The translations under genes were made by a program, and so were the position numbers. A stretch of DNA of 64,000 bases, taken from the NCBI GenBank assembly GCA_958298945.1, contig OY282605.1:2689811-2753810 (forward strand), written 5' to 3'. This DNA comes from Atherix ibis (lineage: Eukaryota; Arthropoda; Insecta; Diptera; Athericidae). The first letter of the stretch is position 1. Each line of letters begins with the position of its first letter. The notes below the pieces were generated by a model that saw only the letters and a list, made by a program, of their open reading frames with translations, did not search any database and was not told where the DNA came from. Positions 34,484 to 46,493 of the stretch are shown one piece after another.

Positions 34484-35769
34484 TTGGTTAGTCGATAAAG
34501 TTCGTGGTGTTTTATGAATTAAATAGAGACCCTTAAATCGGAGTGCAAATAAATTTTTTCAAACCAACTATTTTCCATGATTCCATTAGTATAGAAATTG
34601 TGCGGTCTCTGGTTGAAATGCTAAATTAAGTGGTTTTCAGAGGGCTCACTTGGAACCCCATTAACAGATTAATTAGTCGAAAAAGTTCATGGTAAAATAG
34701 TGATGCCTAAATGCGAGTGTTAAAATCAATTTATTCAAACCAAATATTTTCCATTATTATTGAAAATGTTTCGCCATTTTTCGAGCAGAGCCACAATTTG
34801 ATCAGTACAGAACTTTTGTGATTTCTGAGAGAAAAGCTCAATCAAGTGGTTTTCAGAGGCCTCTCTTGGTTTCATTAAAAGAGTTCTACAGCGATCGAAG
34901 CAAGTGGTAGCCTGAGGGTGCTATGTATGGAGTATACAGTGGATGCAACAAAACTTCCCAGGCAAGCTCTATTAATTTTTGGCGGTTCATCAAAGATGTG
35001 TGTGGTCGAGCGTTATCGTGGTGGAAGACGACACGCTTTCTATTGATCAACTCTGGTCGTTTCCTATCAATCGCTTGTCATAATCTCTCGAGTTGATCAC
35101 AATACAGTATCGAGTAGTTCATAATGACGGATTCTCGTCCATCCCCACCATACACACAGCATAAGCTTATTGGCCGGCAATCCTGCCTTTGAAATTGCTT
35201 GTTATCGCTTCAGAAATGGCTCGATTTCATTGCGCCTTAGCAGCCACATTATTTTTCACAGTCAATTCATGACGCACACAAACATCGAGTTTGTTTTTTA
35301 ACCCAGCTTTTTTTAAATGTTTTAAAACGTTTTGATGATGAATGTTTACTTCATAGGCTACGTGTATGTCATGACTACTAACTGATATGCCGGTCTTGCT
35401 TAATTGCTTTGAGAACCTCATTACGTTTTTCGGTAATTAACCGAACAGAACGGGGCCCATCTTTTACATAGGAATTTTCAGAAAAAAAACGAGGGAACCA
35501 TTTGCGTGCTGCCGATTTTGGTAGTTTTTTCTCTTTATTCTTATCCATAAACACCACAAATTTTTTCACAACCCTGTAATGCGTTGTCGCCTTTGTCGAA
35601 GTTGTATTGTAAAATATAGAAAATTTTCTCCTCTATTTTTGACTTCACAAAGCTTTAAGTGTCAACTTTCAAACGAGCATCTAATGTTGTTAATACGACT
35701 GGTGGTTACTGAGCTATTTGCTTTTAACTCCGTCGGAACACGCCACGAACTTTTTCGACTGACTAGTAT
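34484..35769 (-). mobile_element. mariner element, near full length but broken (TTGGTTAGTCGAAAAAGTTC TIR family)
   Basis: The right end at 35741-35769 reads, in reverse complement, AGTCGAAAAAGTTCGTGG. The left end at 34484 reads TTGGTTAGTCGATAAAGTTC, and a second, inner copy of it lies at about 34668 with its following sequence, so the left end is duplicated. On the minus strand the transposase N-terminal half reads SAARKWFPRFFSENSYVKDG and EVLKAIKQDRHISS. A DNA-binding continuation follows: VNIHHQNVLKHLKKAGLKNK and LDVCVRHELT. Around 34900-35060 it ends in a LYSPDIAPSDYHLF-type motif. Total length is about 1.29 kb, as for a complete mariner. Several stops and shifts inactivate it. Subfamily is close to mellifera-type mariners, judged from TIR and motif style only. 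Confidence 0.88.
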
Positions 35770-36049
35770 TATGTGAGCGATGGTGAACTGAGTGTCGCAG
35801 GATTGTCCTATAGGAAGATTGGTGTTGTGAAAACGAAAATTCTGATTCTGAGGAGCTTACGTACCCTGAATTTCGATATGGTTGCTGAATAGACTGGTTT
35901 ATTGATGATTTCCATTGTGTTAGTAGCCAAGGTAGATTGGGGATGACAGTGCGTACTAGGAGAGTTTTTCCATCCAGCCCCGGCGCAAATTCAGTATTCT
36001 TCATAACAAATTGTCCTATTGGGCCATGCATGAAATTTGGCAATGTCGA

Positions 36050-36593
36050 TGGTATGAGAGTGTGAGTGTGTAAATAGCACGCAAGCTGGCTACGACCGGG
36101 TTAAAGGTTAAAGTCGATTCCGGTTGTACTTTCGGGTCTTGGGGAATCCGCGTACCTGAGCTGGCTTAGCGGTGCCTGGGAATTTACAAGAATCGTTACT
36201 GTAGCTCCATGACCGGAGTAAAAACCGAAGTACTCTTAAAATAAAAATTGGTATCACGGGAATCGGGGTGCGCCATGGTGTTACAACACACTGTGTCCGA
36301 CAATAGTGAGGCGTCTTAGGCAGCAACGTGGCGGCTGTCGTTAATACCCATATTGCGGGTACGGTCTCCGGATCGCTGGTGAGAGGTAATGGTAATTATC
36401 TCGGGCGTTATCACTGCTTATGACAGTAGAGGTTTAGATAGGCCTCGCCTCTGACAATTGGAGTAATCAGCTTGTAACTGGTTACAACTGACTGTAAACT
36501 GCCAGTAATGGTGGTGCGTTGATTGACCGTATCTCAATCCCCATGGTCGTAGGCGATAAGTCACGTTAACTAACATAATACTAATGTCCAATT
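36050..36593 (+). mobile_element. 3'-UTR fragment of an R1-like non-LTR element (same family as 46.5-47.8 kb)
   Basis: It is the reverse-orientation partner of 46494-46960. Shared phrases (here on plus) include GATTCCGGTTGTACTTTCGGGT, split into shorter exact blocks; CGAAGTACTCTTAA; TAATACCCATATTGCGGGTA; ATGACAGTAGAGGTTTAGAT; ACTGTAAACTGCCAGTAATG; and the terminal ACATAATACTA. No coding part is present, so this is a severely 5'-truncated insertion, the usual outcome of incomplete target-primed reverse transcription. Confidence 0.8.
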
Positions 36594-39190
36594 TGGCCAA
36601 GTCCTGAGTCACTCGACGGGCCACGAATGGCCTTGAAGGAACCAAGTCTGTGCTGCGAAAAATGATAGAACATATTTGCCTGCCGATATTGATTACCATT
36701 TTGGTAACCGACAGCTTCCCATAATATGAAGCTACCCCAATAAGTGAAGATTCCACAATTCAGAGTACGAATGTTGAGGCCAAAATATATGACAACCTAA
36801 AAAGATGTTAGATCGCCGGCGTCTGCAGCAGCATCCGTGAATAAATTTATAAACCAAAAGCTTTTATCTCGATTTATTGTCCGTTTAATGTTCGATTCTC
36901 TTTCGCAATAAACTAATCCACTGAGACGGTGGAACCATGAGCAAAACTATCGATGCGAAAAAATATTATGGACGAAATTTTCCCTGCACGCATCTCCGAT
37001 CACAGTCAAGCGGATCTTTGGCGTTACACTAGCTTCCAAAAAGCTGATGAATTCTGTCGAGAGTAAGTACCATGGAATCCGTCGAATTAAGCGGTTTTTA
37101 ACAATCGAGAATATTCATTGCGGAAAATCAGGTCAATCGATTTGACACTGAATATTTCGCCACAGTCGCAGGGCAACAGTTGCTATTCTAAATCGATTAA
37201 ATCAGTTGACTTTGTGGGATTTTACTAATGAAGCCTTAGTTTTTACCAGTGGTTTTTGTTGTTGTTTTATTTTGTGTTGAGTGTCGTCATCTTGCATGTC
37301 TTATTTAGTAAGAAACTAATTGAAAAGTTCAACGATTTAATGAATTTATGAGGGAGGACACTATGGATTGTTGGGCACTATTTTTAGCAATGGAAGTTTG
37401 AGAACTAAAATTTCCGAACTTGTCAAAATTGTTTATTATCCTATAGAAACAGAAGTTCTTGAAAAATTTACGAATAATCCACTGTGATTCATGCAAGCTT
37501 TTGTGCAAGAAACCAAAAATTTCCAAGTAGAAAAAAAGTATCCTTGCTACTTTGCTGATTTGGTCCAATCGGCGCTCAACTAGAAAAAATATGATAAAAT
37601 AAAAAATGTTTTTATTAAAAGAGTCTTGTGGGCTAATTATTTTTGTTTTTTTTTTGTTTGGTTTCCATTTTTGTGATATTTACCAAAATTTCGATGTAAA
37701 CAAAAATGGGTCATATTCGTTAAGGTTATTTTTCTAGGTTTACTAATCCCGAAAACTTAGAAAATTACGATTTAATAATTGTTAAAATTAAATAAAATAA
37801 TTTTGATTTTGAAGAAAAACCCGAGTTTTTATTATGAACGAAGAACCTTGAAAAATGGATGTAAAATAGGATAAATTTTGGTTAATAAGTCAAGAAGTGT
37901 ACGGACAGAAAATGGACAAAAAGACCGTGAATGATCTTCAAACATTTTTAGCAAAATTTTTTACAAATAAAATTCAGTCTCGAATTAATTCACCTGAAGA
38001 CGAGATAGGGTAAATTATTCAGACAATGCGCAGACAATGTTATTCTCTTTGGGGACTGTCGATGTAGAACGCCGCGTGTACTCAAACGCTGTGTTGTCAT
38101 TGTAGGTGTTATTATAACTTTGGGGCGATTAACGAACCAGAAACGAAATAATTTCACCTCTCAAGTCTTTGAATGTTGCCAGTGTAAAGCAGAGACGTCT
38201 AAAATGTGAGATTCTCGTGCTCCTCGACAAGAAGAAGTCTTGTGGCTTGTTTTCGGACTGAATTTCAACACCTCCTTTCCTCGCTTTTTGACATCTCCAC
38301 TCAAATTTAATGTATCATAAATTTTTTTTTTGGATTATATTTATTAGAACAGGAAAATTTCTAGCGTTTTTATGTGAAATATTTCCGGATCCACTGTGTT
38401 TGACTCTTGATTTTTGAATAAGCTGTCCATGGTTTCTGAGTATGTGAACCAATTAACATTTATGAATATGGATGGAAAAAAAGCATTGCTGGAAGGTAGA
38501 ATGCGATTTTGAAGAATATCACGTATATTCTGATCTTAGAAGGGTTTTTTTTTGTTTGCATTAAAGGGGGGGGGATGGGGCAACCTCAAAATGACGTGTA
38601 GAGCCGCACCGCACCGACCACCATTCGAACAGATCCAATTGTCATGAATGGAACTATGGCAAGAGAGCAATAATAATCGTTAGTCAGTCAGTCAGTAAAA
38701 TTTTACCTTTTCTGTGCGAATCATGACGCATTCTTTGTAATATAAAAAAAAAAAACCTGCACAACAAATCTAAATATGAAAATATGAAACTATTCGCGAT
38801 TGCAAGAAAAAAATCTACCGCTTCGATGATGGATTGCATTTAAAAAATGGGGTCGATGGCTATCGAAATGATAGCAGTAATGCTGATGATGATGGTATTC
38901 CCTTTAGTGGATTGATAGGGATTCCGATACCATTGATGGTGTGCCTACACAATCTTAACTAAACCAGATCAGCGTCATGGTGTTTGATTGCGTCGTTTTG
39001 CGGTTTTATATCAACTGCCAATGAACACTACACCAATAGAAGCTGTTGTCATCCAATAGAATTTGTAAAGTAATTCGATGGGGAAATTTCTTCTGCATTA
39101 AAACACCCAATCAAATATTACCAAACAAAAAATAAATAAATAAAAATGAAATTTGTAACGTCAAAAAAAAAAATTCCAAAATTTACCAAG
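36594..39190. other. Non-coding DNA, no gene recognised
   Basis: Mixed composition with no protein similarity I can support. A less AT-rich stretch at 38010-38290 and a G-run at about 38566-38574 stand out, and GTCAGTCAGTCAGT lies at about 38684. The open frame 37329-37568 (minus) has low complexity. Confidence 0.45.
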
Positions 39191-39200
39191 AAAAATGGGG

Positions 39201-39251
39201 CTGCATTACCTTTTGCTGATGTAAGAAATTTATCCGCGCATGATAATGCAG
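39201..39251. repeat. Isolated copy of the TGCATTA hairpin module
   Basis: Arms CTGCATTACC (39201-39210) and GATAATGCAG (39242-39251) pair with one mismatch around a 31-base loop. It is the same module as in the 32 kb array. Confidence 0.7.
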
Positions 39252-39350
39252 TTCAAATCATTTTTCTTACTTATCTAATATGATTTTTGAATATTTTCTT
39301 ATGCCAAGCGATTGCTTTTCACAGAGCTTACTTGAAGCCCCATTAACAGA

Positions 39351-40060
39351 TTGGTTAGTCGAAAAAGTTCGTGGTAAAATAGTGACGCCTACATCAGAGT
39401 GTTCAAATCAATTTATTCAAACCAAATATTTTCCATTATTAGAACCAGAATTTGATCAGTACAGAACTTTTGTGGTTTCTGAGAGAAAAGCTGAATCAAA
39501 TGGTTTTCACAGGCCTCTCTGGGTTTCGTTAAAAGAGTTCTGCGGTGATCGAAACAAGTGGTAGGCTGAGGGTGCTATGTCTGGGCTATACAGTGAATGC
39601 ATCAAAACTTCCCAGACAAGCTCTTTTAATTTTTGGCGGTTCATCAAAGATGTGTTCCTATTGATCAACTCTGGCCGTTTCCTATCAATCGCTTGGAGTA
39701 ATATCTCGAGTTGTGCACAGTACAGTGTCGAGTAGTTCATAATGAAGGATTTCCGTCCATCCTTACCATACACACATCATAAGCTTATTGGCTGGCAAAT
39801 TTCCTGTCTTTGAAATTGCTTTTCATTATTCATATCTATTTTTCCATAATTTCTTTCGCGTGATATTCCCGTATTTTACCAAATTTTCCACCGTCGTTGG
39901 TATGATTCGTTTCAGAAATGGCTCGATTTCATTGCGCCTCAGCAGCCACATTATTTTTCACACTCAATTCATAACGCACCCAAACATCGTGTTTCTTTTT
40001 GAACCCAGCCTTTTGCAAATGGCTTAAAACGGTTTGATGATGAATATTTAATTTGCTGAT
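39351..40060 (-). mobile_element. mariner fragment (TTGGTTAGTCGAAAAAGTTC family), truncated by another mariner
   Basis: The left TIR TTGGTTAGTCGAAAAAGTTC at 39351 and about 130 following bases match the inner left end of the copy at 34.67 kb. On the minus strand it reads LLQAIDRKRPELINRNTSLM, then NRQKLKELVWEVLMHSLYSP and DIAPSAYHLF, with the catalytic-site SPDIAPSxYHLF motif. Internal deletions are visible relative to the 34.5 kb copy. The match ends abruptly at about 40058 (TTGATGATGAATATTTA), exactly where the next mariner begins, so the second element inserted into or replaced its right half. Confidence 0.85.
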
Positions 40061-40063
40061 GTA

Positions 40064-41280
40064 CAAGAGGTTAAAGCTTAAATCCGCTGTTTGGTCATAT
40101 ATAGCGTGAGTGAGCGTATTAAGCTACCATGGGCATGCCATACTTTTTTTTATGAATTTGACATCTGTCAACATTAATCAGTGCACAACATACATTTTTC
40201 CTTTGGTAATCATGTCTAGTTTTGTGTCAGAAAAAGAGCATATGCGGGAAGCTCTACTTTTCTGCTTTAATTTTTGAAGAAATCGGCTGCCGAATCGCAT
40301 CGAATGCTTATGGAGGCCTATGGTGACAGTGTTTTATCGGAAACAACGTGCCAAGATTGGTTTCGTCGGTTCAAAGACGCCAATTTGGACTTGTGGGACA
40401 AGAAGCTTGAAAATAGGCCTAGGAAGGTTAAGGACCATCAATTGCAGGCTCTTTTGGACGAAGACAATACCCAATCGCAAAAAATGCTCGCGGAGCAATT
40501 GGGTGTTACTCAACCAGCCATTTTCATGTGTCTGCGTGCCTTGGGGAAGATTGGAAAATGGGTGCCGCATAAATTGAACGATAGCCAGATGGAGCGACGC
40601 CAAAACACATGCAAAATCTTGCACGCCAGACAGAAAAGAAAGTCGTTCCAGCATCGGATCGAGAATCCTAAACGCAAGAAATCGTGGGGTGATACCGGCT
40701 AACCATCAACATCTTCCCCACGACCAAATAGCTTCGGACGGAAGACGATGCTGTGCGTTTGGTGGGATTAGCAGGGTATCGTCTACTATGAGATATTGAG
40801 ACCTGCCGAAACTGTCAATGCCCACCGCTATCAAATTGCACCGTGCTCTGCGTGAAAAAAGGACGGATTATCAACAAAGACATGACAAGCTGATTTTCCT
40901 CCACGGCAACGCACCATCGCACACGTCAAAAATGGTCCGAAACTACTTGGAGACACTCAACTGGAATATGCTACCCCACCCCGCTTATTCACCAGACCTG
41001 GTCTGGTCCACCTGTTTTCGTTGATGGGCCACGCGCTTGCTGAGCAGCACTTCGATACTTACGAGGACATGGCTTCAAGCCGAAAATGGCTTTACGATTG
41101 GTTTGCCTCGAAAGAGAAGGAATTTTTTGGCGTGGTATCCAAAAATTGCCCGAGAGATGGGAAAAATGTGTAGCTAGCAAAGGCAAGTACTTTAAATAAA
41201 TTTGATTTTACTTTCTATGAAAAAAAAACCTGCGTTTTTTTTTTGACTTAAAAACAGCGGCTTTAAGCTTATACACCTGG
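40064..41280 (+). mobile_element. mariner element, mauritiana-like subfamily, near full length
   Basis: Its right TIR, read in reverse complement, is CCAGGTGTATAAGCTTAAAG, with TA at 41281-41282. The left TIR is worn but keeps TTAAAGCTTAAATCCGCTG. It spans 1.2 kb and is the same family as 18434-19372, in opposite orientation. It contains the transposase pseudogene described separately. Confidence 0.9.
40212..41199 (+). pseudogene. mariner transposase pseudogene
   Basis: It opens MSSFVSEKEHMREALLFCFN, hits a stop, then runs KKSAAESHRMLMEAYGDSVL through the paired helix-turn-helix domain (TCQDWFRRFKDANLDLWDKK, LQALLDEDNTQSQKMLAEQL). It continues through WVPHKLNDSQMERRQNTCKI and KRKSFQHRIENPKRKKSWGD. 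The first catalytic-Asp segment (a GDEKW-type motif expected between HRI and NPKRKKS) is missing, so a short deletion removed it. Stops and shifts follow (TMLCVWWD, then frame changes). The second catalytic segment reads IFLHGNAPSHTSKMVRNYLE, in which the expected Asp is G. It ends ERWEKCVASKGKYFK. Mariner transposases cut and paste elements at TA using a DD34D triad; here at least one Asp segment is absent and another is substituted, so this copy cannot be active. Confidence 0.9.
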
Positions 41281-41289
41281 TAAGTAAAG

Positions 41290-41490
41290 TACCCTGGATA
41301 TGATAATGCAGTTCAAATTATTTTTTCTATCTTATCTAATATGATTTGTGAATAATTTTCTTAAAATGTGCTTTCCTCTTTGCCTTTCATGAAAATAAGA
41401 CGAAAGGGAAACTATCCATAAATGAACTGCATTACCGTTCGTTTGGTGTTAAAACGCTACATCTGGAAATGATAATGCAGTCCAAACAAC
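41290..41490. repeat. Hairpin module copies flanking the mariner nest
   Basis: At 41300-41365 the sequence ATGATAATGCAGTTCAAAT and the following ~45 bases repeat those at 39240-39305 on the other side of the nested mariners. A complete hairpin module lies at 41428-41480 (CTGCATTACC ... GATAATGCAG). Confidence 0.7.
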
Positions 41491-41499
41491 TTTTTCATC

Positions 41500-42900
41500 T
41501 TAAAATGTTTCCTGCTTCCTTATTAAAAATCTTTTTCAAAATTTACAAGTGAAATATTTACACGTCATTTTTTTCCGATTAAATTATTTGCCAATAAAAA
41601 TCTATCGAAAAATTTGCTGTCGTGTCATTTCCGCCATTAAAAAATTAAAAATTAAATTTCATTAAAATCATCTTAAGTCCAAATTTATAAGTGCTGAGCC
41701 ATTTAAGAGGGTGTGGAAAATCAATTTGATCTCGATGAATGAGAACTATTTGTTTAGGCGAGGGCGGTGGCTACTTTTACCCGTACTTATTGTCAGTAGT
41801 TGATGTCGGGCGCCACAGGATGCTTTGGGTTGCTTCCTATCGGCTGTCAGTTCTCATTTCGCATTAATGACTAAACTAAATACACAGCCTGAAGGCGATG
41901 AAGACAGTTAATGGTGGCAACGACGGTGACGGCGACGGCGAGGCGTCCTGATGACTGGAAACAGTACACAATTCCGATGATGTACGTCAAAGAAGCCATT
42001 CCTGTTCAGAAAGGCAACAAAAGACAGCTGGAGGCGACTGGCAGTAGTCGGTTATGACTGACTAGCTGCGAACGTGGCAATCGATTCCAAAATTGGAAAG
42101 AAGACCGAGGAGGATATTCTTTTCTCCTTGCTGTGATATTGATTTTTTGCTCCTGCCATTTTTGCCAACTGGTAGAGTCGCCATACCCATTATTGGGGCG
42201 CGACTTGTGTCTTGTCTTCTTTCAACGTCGTCAATTTAGTTCGCTCCAACCGAACCCGTTTGCTGCTTCTCTTTTCAATTGCATTGACCTTTCCCAACTC
42301 CTTTCGCATTGTGATCTGTAAACACTTGGAAACGTAAACAATTTTCTTGGCGTGTTGATTTATTGACAATTGAAAATTCAACACCAAAACGTAAGTGAAT
42401 GGATTTGATTTCAGAGCTAACAGGAAAAGTTGAATCATTCCGAAAGGGAAGAGAATTATGATCGGAAGTGGATGAGGTCTGTTAACAGCGTACCGAGTTT
42501 TTCTTTCAATCGTGTTGTTTTTTGAGGTTAGATTATTATACTTCCAGAAATCGTCTCGCATATTTTTCCATTTATTATTTTGTACATGAAAAGCGTAGTT
42601 TTTTTTTAAAAATATTTTTAATAATTTTTTTTTTTACCCAAAAAGAAAAGTTGCCTTTGAATTCAAAACCATGGGCGTAGAAGAAGAGTGGGATTGGAGA
42701 GACGTTAGGATAGTTTTTGTTCAAGCATATTTTTTTTTTTAAATTTCCTGAAATATTTTTCAAATCTTGAAGAAGAAATTTTTTAGGCAAAATTTAAATT
42801 TTTTGAATAAATATTTCATCTTGATCGTGCAACGTCACAGTCATTCTTGCTTTGAGTTTTATTCAAAAGGTCAAGTGCACACACAGTAAAATAAATTTGA
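41500..42900. other. Non-coding; less AT-rich island at 41820-42310
   Basis: The block 41820-42310 has near-balanced composition with a GGTGACGGCGACGGCGAGGC stretch, but only short open frames such as 42133-42321. It could be a promoter or enhancer in the large intron. The remainder is AT-rich. Confidence 0.35.
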
Positions 42901-42925
42901 TGAAATTTATTTTGGAAAATCTGAT

Positions 42926-43735
42926 ATGGCATATGAAGACGTGAAGATTACATTGGACAAATCGTCAAAAGTACAAAGGCATTCTATTCAGAAGTGGCTG
43001 CTCGTTATTGTAAGTGAAAATGGTCGTGAATTGTTTGTTGGCCATAGCGACGATGATGACTGGAACAGAACAGACATGCGGCCGACCATAAAGTCCGGTA
43101 GTGATTAATAACGCAATTCTCACGAAAGGTTCACAATTGAACAGTTTTGTGTCGAGTGGCCGTACTAATGGCATAACTCGGACTATTGGCGAAGCACTCC
43201 GAATGCATGGATTTCGCTTGATTCTTGTCGATATAAATTATTATTGTAGTTGCTGCTTGTGTTAATTTAAGCGAATCCAATAAAATCGCCATTTCGAGTC
43301 GAAATAGAAGAATTAGCGTTTGCCAAGGCCATGAGCCGGTAGTGAGTGATCAGTAAGATTAGAATGACCGACAAAATATTGCCGGCAACAATCCATACAA
43401 GAGCAATTGGAGCACAATACGTGCTCGTGCCATGCGATAGTGATGATGGGGCTTGCAAAGAGACCGACGAGTATCCACTACAAGATTGGATCAAACGAGA
43501 CTGTCGGCAGGTCCGTGTCCATCTCCAGTCGGCAAAAACGTTTATAACGCTTTCGATGATCCACAAGAGACCAATTGCACGCTTACCACCAGTTTAAAAT
43601 CTTTAAACCAACTTCAGAAGTTTACGTCCGCACTTACCAGCTTCCCTTCTTCCAATTCGCCACTGAAGCGTCGGATCCTTAAACAATCAGATCAGCTGGC
43701 AGCAATTAATGCCATTATTCGGACGTAAACATTGT
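42926..43735 (+). pseudogene. Unassigned broken coding-like region
   Basis: Several plus-strand fragments look protein-like by composition. They are 42926-43105 (MAYEDVKITLDKSSKVQRHS..., FVGHSDDDDWNRTDMRPTI), about 43265-43335 (ANPIKSPFRVEIEELAFAKA) and 43453-43725. The last ends VGKNVYNAFDDPQETNCTLT, then SNSPLKRRILKQSDQLAAIN, AIIRT. They are in different frames separated by stops. A donor-like GTAAGT follows KWLLVI at about 43010. I cannot name a family. It could be a decayed retrocopy, exons of a small nested gene, or a transposon gene. Confidence 0.3.
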
Positions 43736-43739
43736 ATCT

Positions 43740-46490
43740 TATTGGATTATTCGCAGCTTCGAAACGTTTTTTTTAGATAATTTAACTTGTTCAAAATATA
43801 AACTATAATTTCACCGAGATTTCAATTAATTTTCACATGCGATTAACTACAATTGATGATGAGTTGTTAATTGGGAAATTGTTTTTTTTTGTGTTTTTTT
43901 CTATAACTACTGATAGCCTACATATAACACGGTTAGTTATTGAACCAGAAGATTATAATGTGGGTGACTTCATCGAAATATTTTGAAAAAGATTATGCAC
44001 AGTTCTCGTACAAGAGGAATATTTAGGTCACGGCGAATAACACAATTATGCACAAAATATGAGCCTTGTAAGGATGTATCAAGTTGTTCTTGCTGATTTT
44101 TGTTGTTTTGTTAGGAAAAAGTTGTAAGGATTACCAACAACTCCCCATAGTTGTGGTTAAGATGGTGTCGCCGACCAACCCAGACTCAGGTTTGGTGTCT
44201 ATGCCGGTGATGTGTGCAAGTTAAAGATGGACTCTAAGAGTAAAGGCTGCCAGAGGCCGATCATTAATCATACAAACCAATTGTTTTAGAACTTTATAAA
44301 ATGCTTCTTTTATTCTTCGACTTCTTTTTACAATGGATCTTTATCTTAGCATATCCAATTTTGATTTCTGACTGTCCAGTCTGCAGAAAAACTGTATTTA
44401 TACTAATTTAAGAATGTACTTATAAGCTCTACAGCCTGTTGAACTCAAAAGAGAGCTTGCAGGATCAAAACTCTAATACAAGCTGAATTAAATCAGCTTC
44501 CTAATTAGGTGAAAAGTACACCAATAGCACGATCATCCACACATTCATATTATGCAACCACACAAATTATTTGTATTCTATTTAAGTTAAATACATTTTT
44601 AAAAAAAATTAATATTGCTGAAAAAAACCTCGTTCAGAGTCCATGCTTTTATTGTGTTTTTTAAAAAATGTGTGTTCAGCTGTTTTATACCATTTATCAT
44701 TGCCTTTTTAGTAGCTCTACTCCAATGACCTTATATAGAGTTTGTCCGTTTTATTATAGAATGATGAGTGATGGGCATTGACGATTTTACGTAGGGTTTC
44801 AAATTGTAGTGATTGGTTTCGAAAGCAGTTGGAACGCTTAGGGAAACTCTAAATTTTAAGTTCCTGCGTCCAAATTGGCTCAATGCTGTATTGTAAAGTA
44901 GCAGTTTACTATTAACTTTGATCTTTTATCTAAAAATCGCAGCAACTGCTTCTATCGTCCGTTAAATTACGTTCCTTTTAGTTTTGTCTGTAAATTACGT
45001 TCTTTTAGTTATAAGTATTTTTTTTAAAGAAATTTTATTGTATCACACATTAAAAAATGGGCTGGATGGAAAAATTTAACCGAAATTAAAATAATATACA
45101 AAGAAATTTGTAAGTAATTTTAACTGATAAGCAATTTGACCTACAAATTATTTTTGCTGAATTTTTTCTTCTTCTTGGGTATCTAAAAATTGTCGTAAAC
45201 AAATTGTAATACCTTTGACTAATATTAATTTGAAGAGTTATTTTTACACTGGCGTCGACTAGTGCATTGTTGAATTTATTGCCAAGAGAGAAAAAAAAAG
45301 TTGCATTTTATTGTCAAATCACAGACGATATTTGATCTTTTCGGCATTTGCCAAAAGTCCGATTGTAACTTGAAAGTCAAAACCTAAAGTTAAGGGGAGA
45401 GATCGTCATAGAGGCTATTTTCGGATATTTTCTAATCGCATTCCTTTGGGGAAGAAAGCTTTTTTCTCTCGCTTGAAAAAAATAAAAAAAATAACCGCTC
45501 ATTCGTTGTTGTACTGATAAAAATTTACGATTATTACTGAATTCAAAAATCCACAATGGAAATGTTCACTTAAACTGCTTTTCATAAGTAAATATTTGAC
45601 AAAATGTTATCGCTTAACTATTTCTTAAAGCAGTTTTTATAAACGTGTTTACAACGTTATCATCAACAAATAATTACAAGTCGTTTTTTGGAGCTTAACA
45701 TCCACTCGTTTGTGTGGGCTTGTCGAAAAGCTATGTCACTCAGGTATGCAAAGATATCCGATTGTACAATGTTTATTTTTTATTTCTTCATTTATTTAAA
45801 AATTTAATCCAGCCTAGTCTAGTTAGAATTGCATAGTTTTCAAACTTTTCATATAGTTTTCAAGTAAAATGGCCTTGTCCGTGGTGGAAAAAATATTTTT
45901 TGGTTTTTATTCCTTTTTAAATATTTTTCCTCTTTATATTTAAATGTAAAAAAATTTGGAGAGCAAACAGGAATTTTTTTTCTTATTAAAAAATATAATC
46001 AAAATTAATTTAACTTCGAAATTCGTATCCAAACCGAATTACTCATATTTTCACAAAATTTGAGTTTGAACAAAATTCTACATTTTGGCGTGCTTCAATT
46101 GGCATAATGACAGTACAATCGGTGATCAACTGACATAACACTCTTCTCAGCTGTTGCAAAAAGGTCTAATTGACGAGATAAGAATTGGTAGTGCCATTAT
46201 TGTTATCGAAGTTTATTTACTGGAAAACTATTATTTATTTAAAATAATAAGAGTAAAAGAGAAAAATTAAATATTTCGAAATAGTTTAATTGAAAACATA
46301 CACACACACACACACATGGGACATCGCCATTTTACTCTAAAATTACAAAATCTAATTTTGAAGTTAAATTTTCCAATAAAATTGTTAATTTAACAGATTT
46401 TAAGAAAAAAAAAGGGTTATGGAAAAACGCAAAAAGGCGTTTGTGTTTCATAAAAACACATTGAAAAGTTTGTGTTTCGAAAAGTAAAGT
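43740..46490. other. AT-rich non-coding DNA
   Basis: No gene recognised. It contains a (CA)n run at 46299-46316 and a slightly GC-richer stretch at 44130-44250 without homology I can support. Confidence 0.5.
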
Positions 46491-46493
46491 TTA

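Noticed and set aside
43267..43566. Minus-strand 99-codon frame with a hydrophobic stretch (WIVAGNILSVILILL)
   Set aside because: It overlaps the better-looking plus-strand fragments, and the hydrophobic run is the complement of an N/T/K-rich sequence; no other support.
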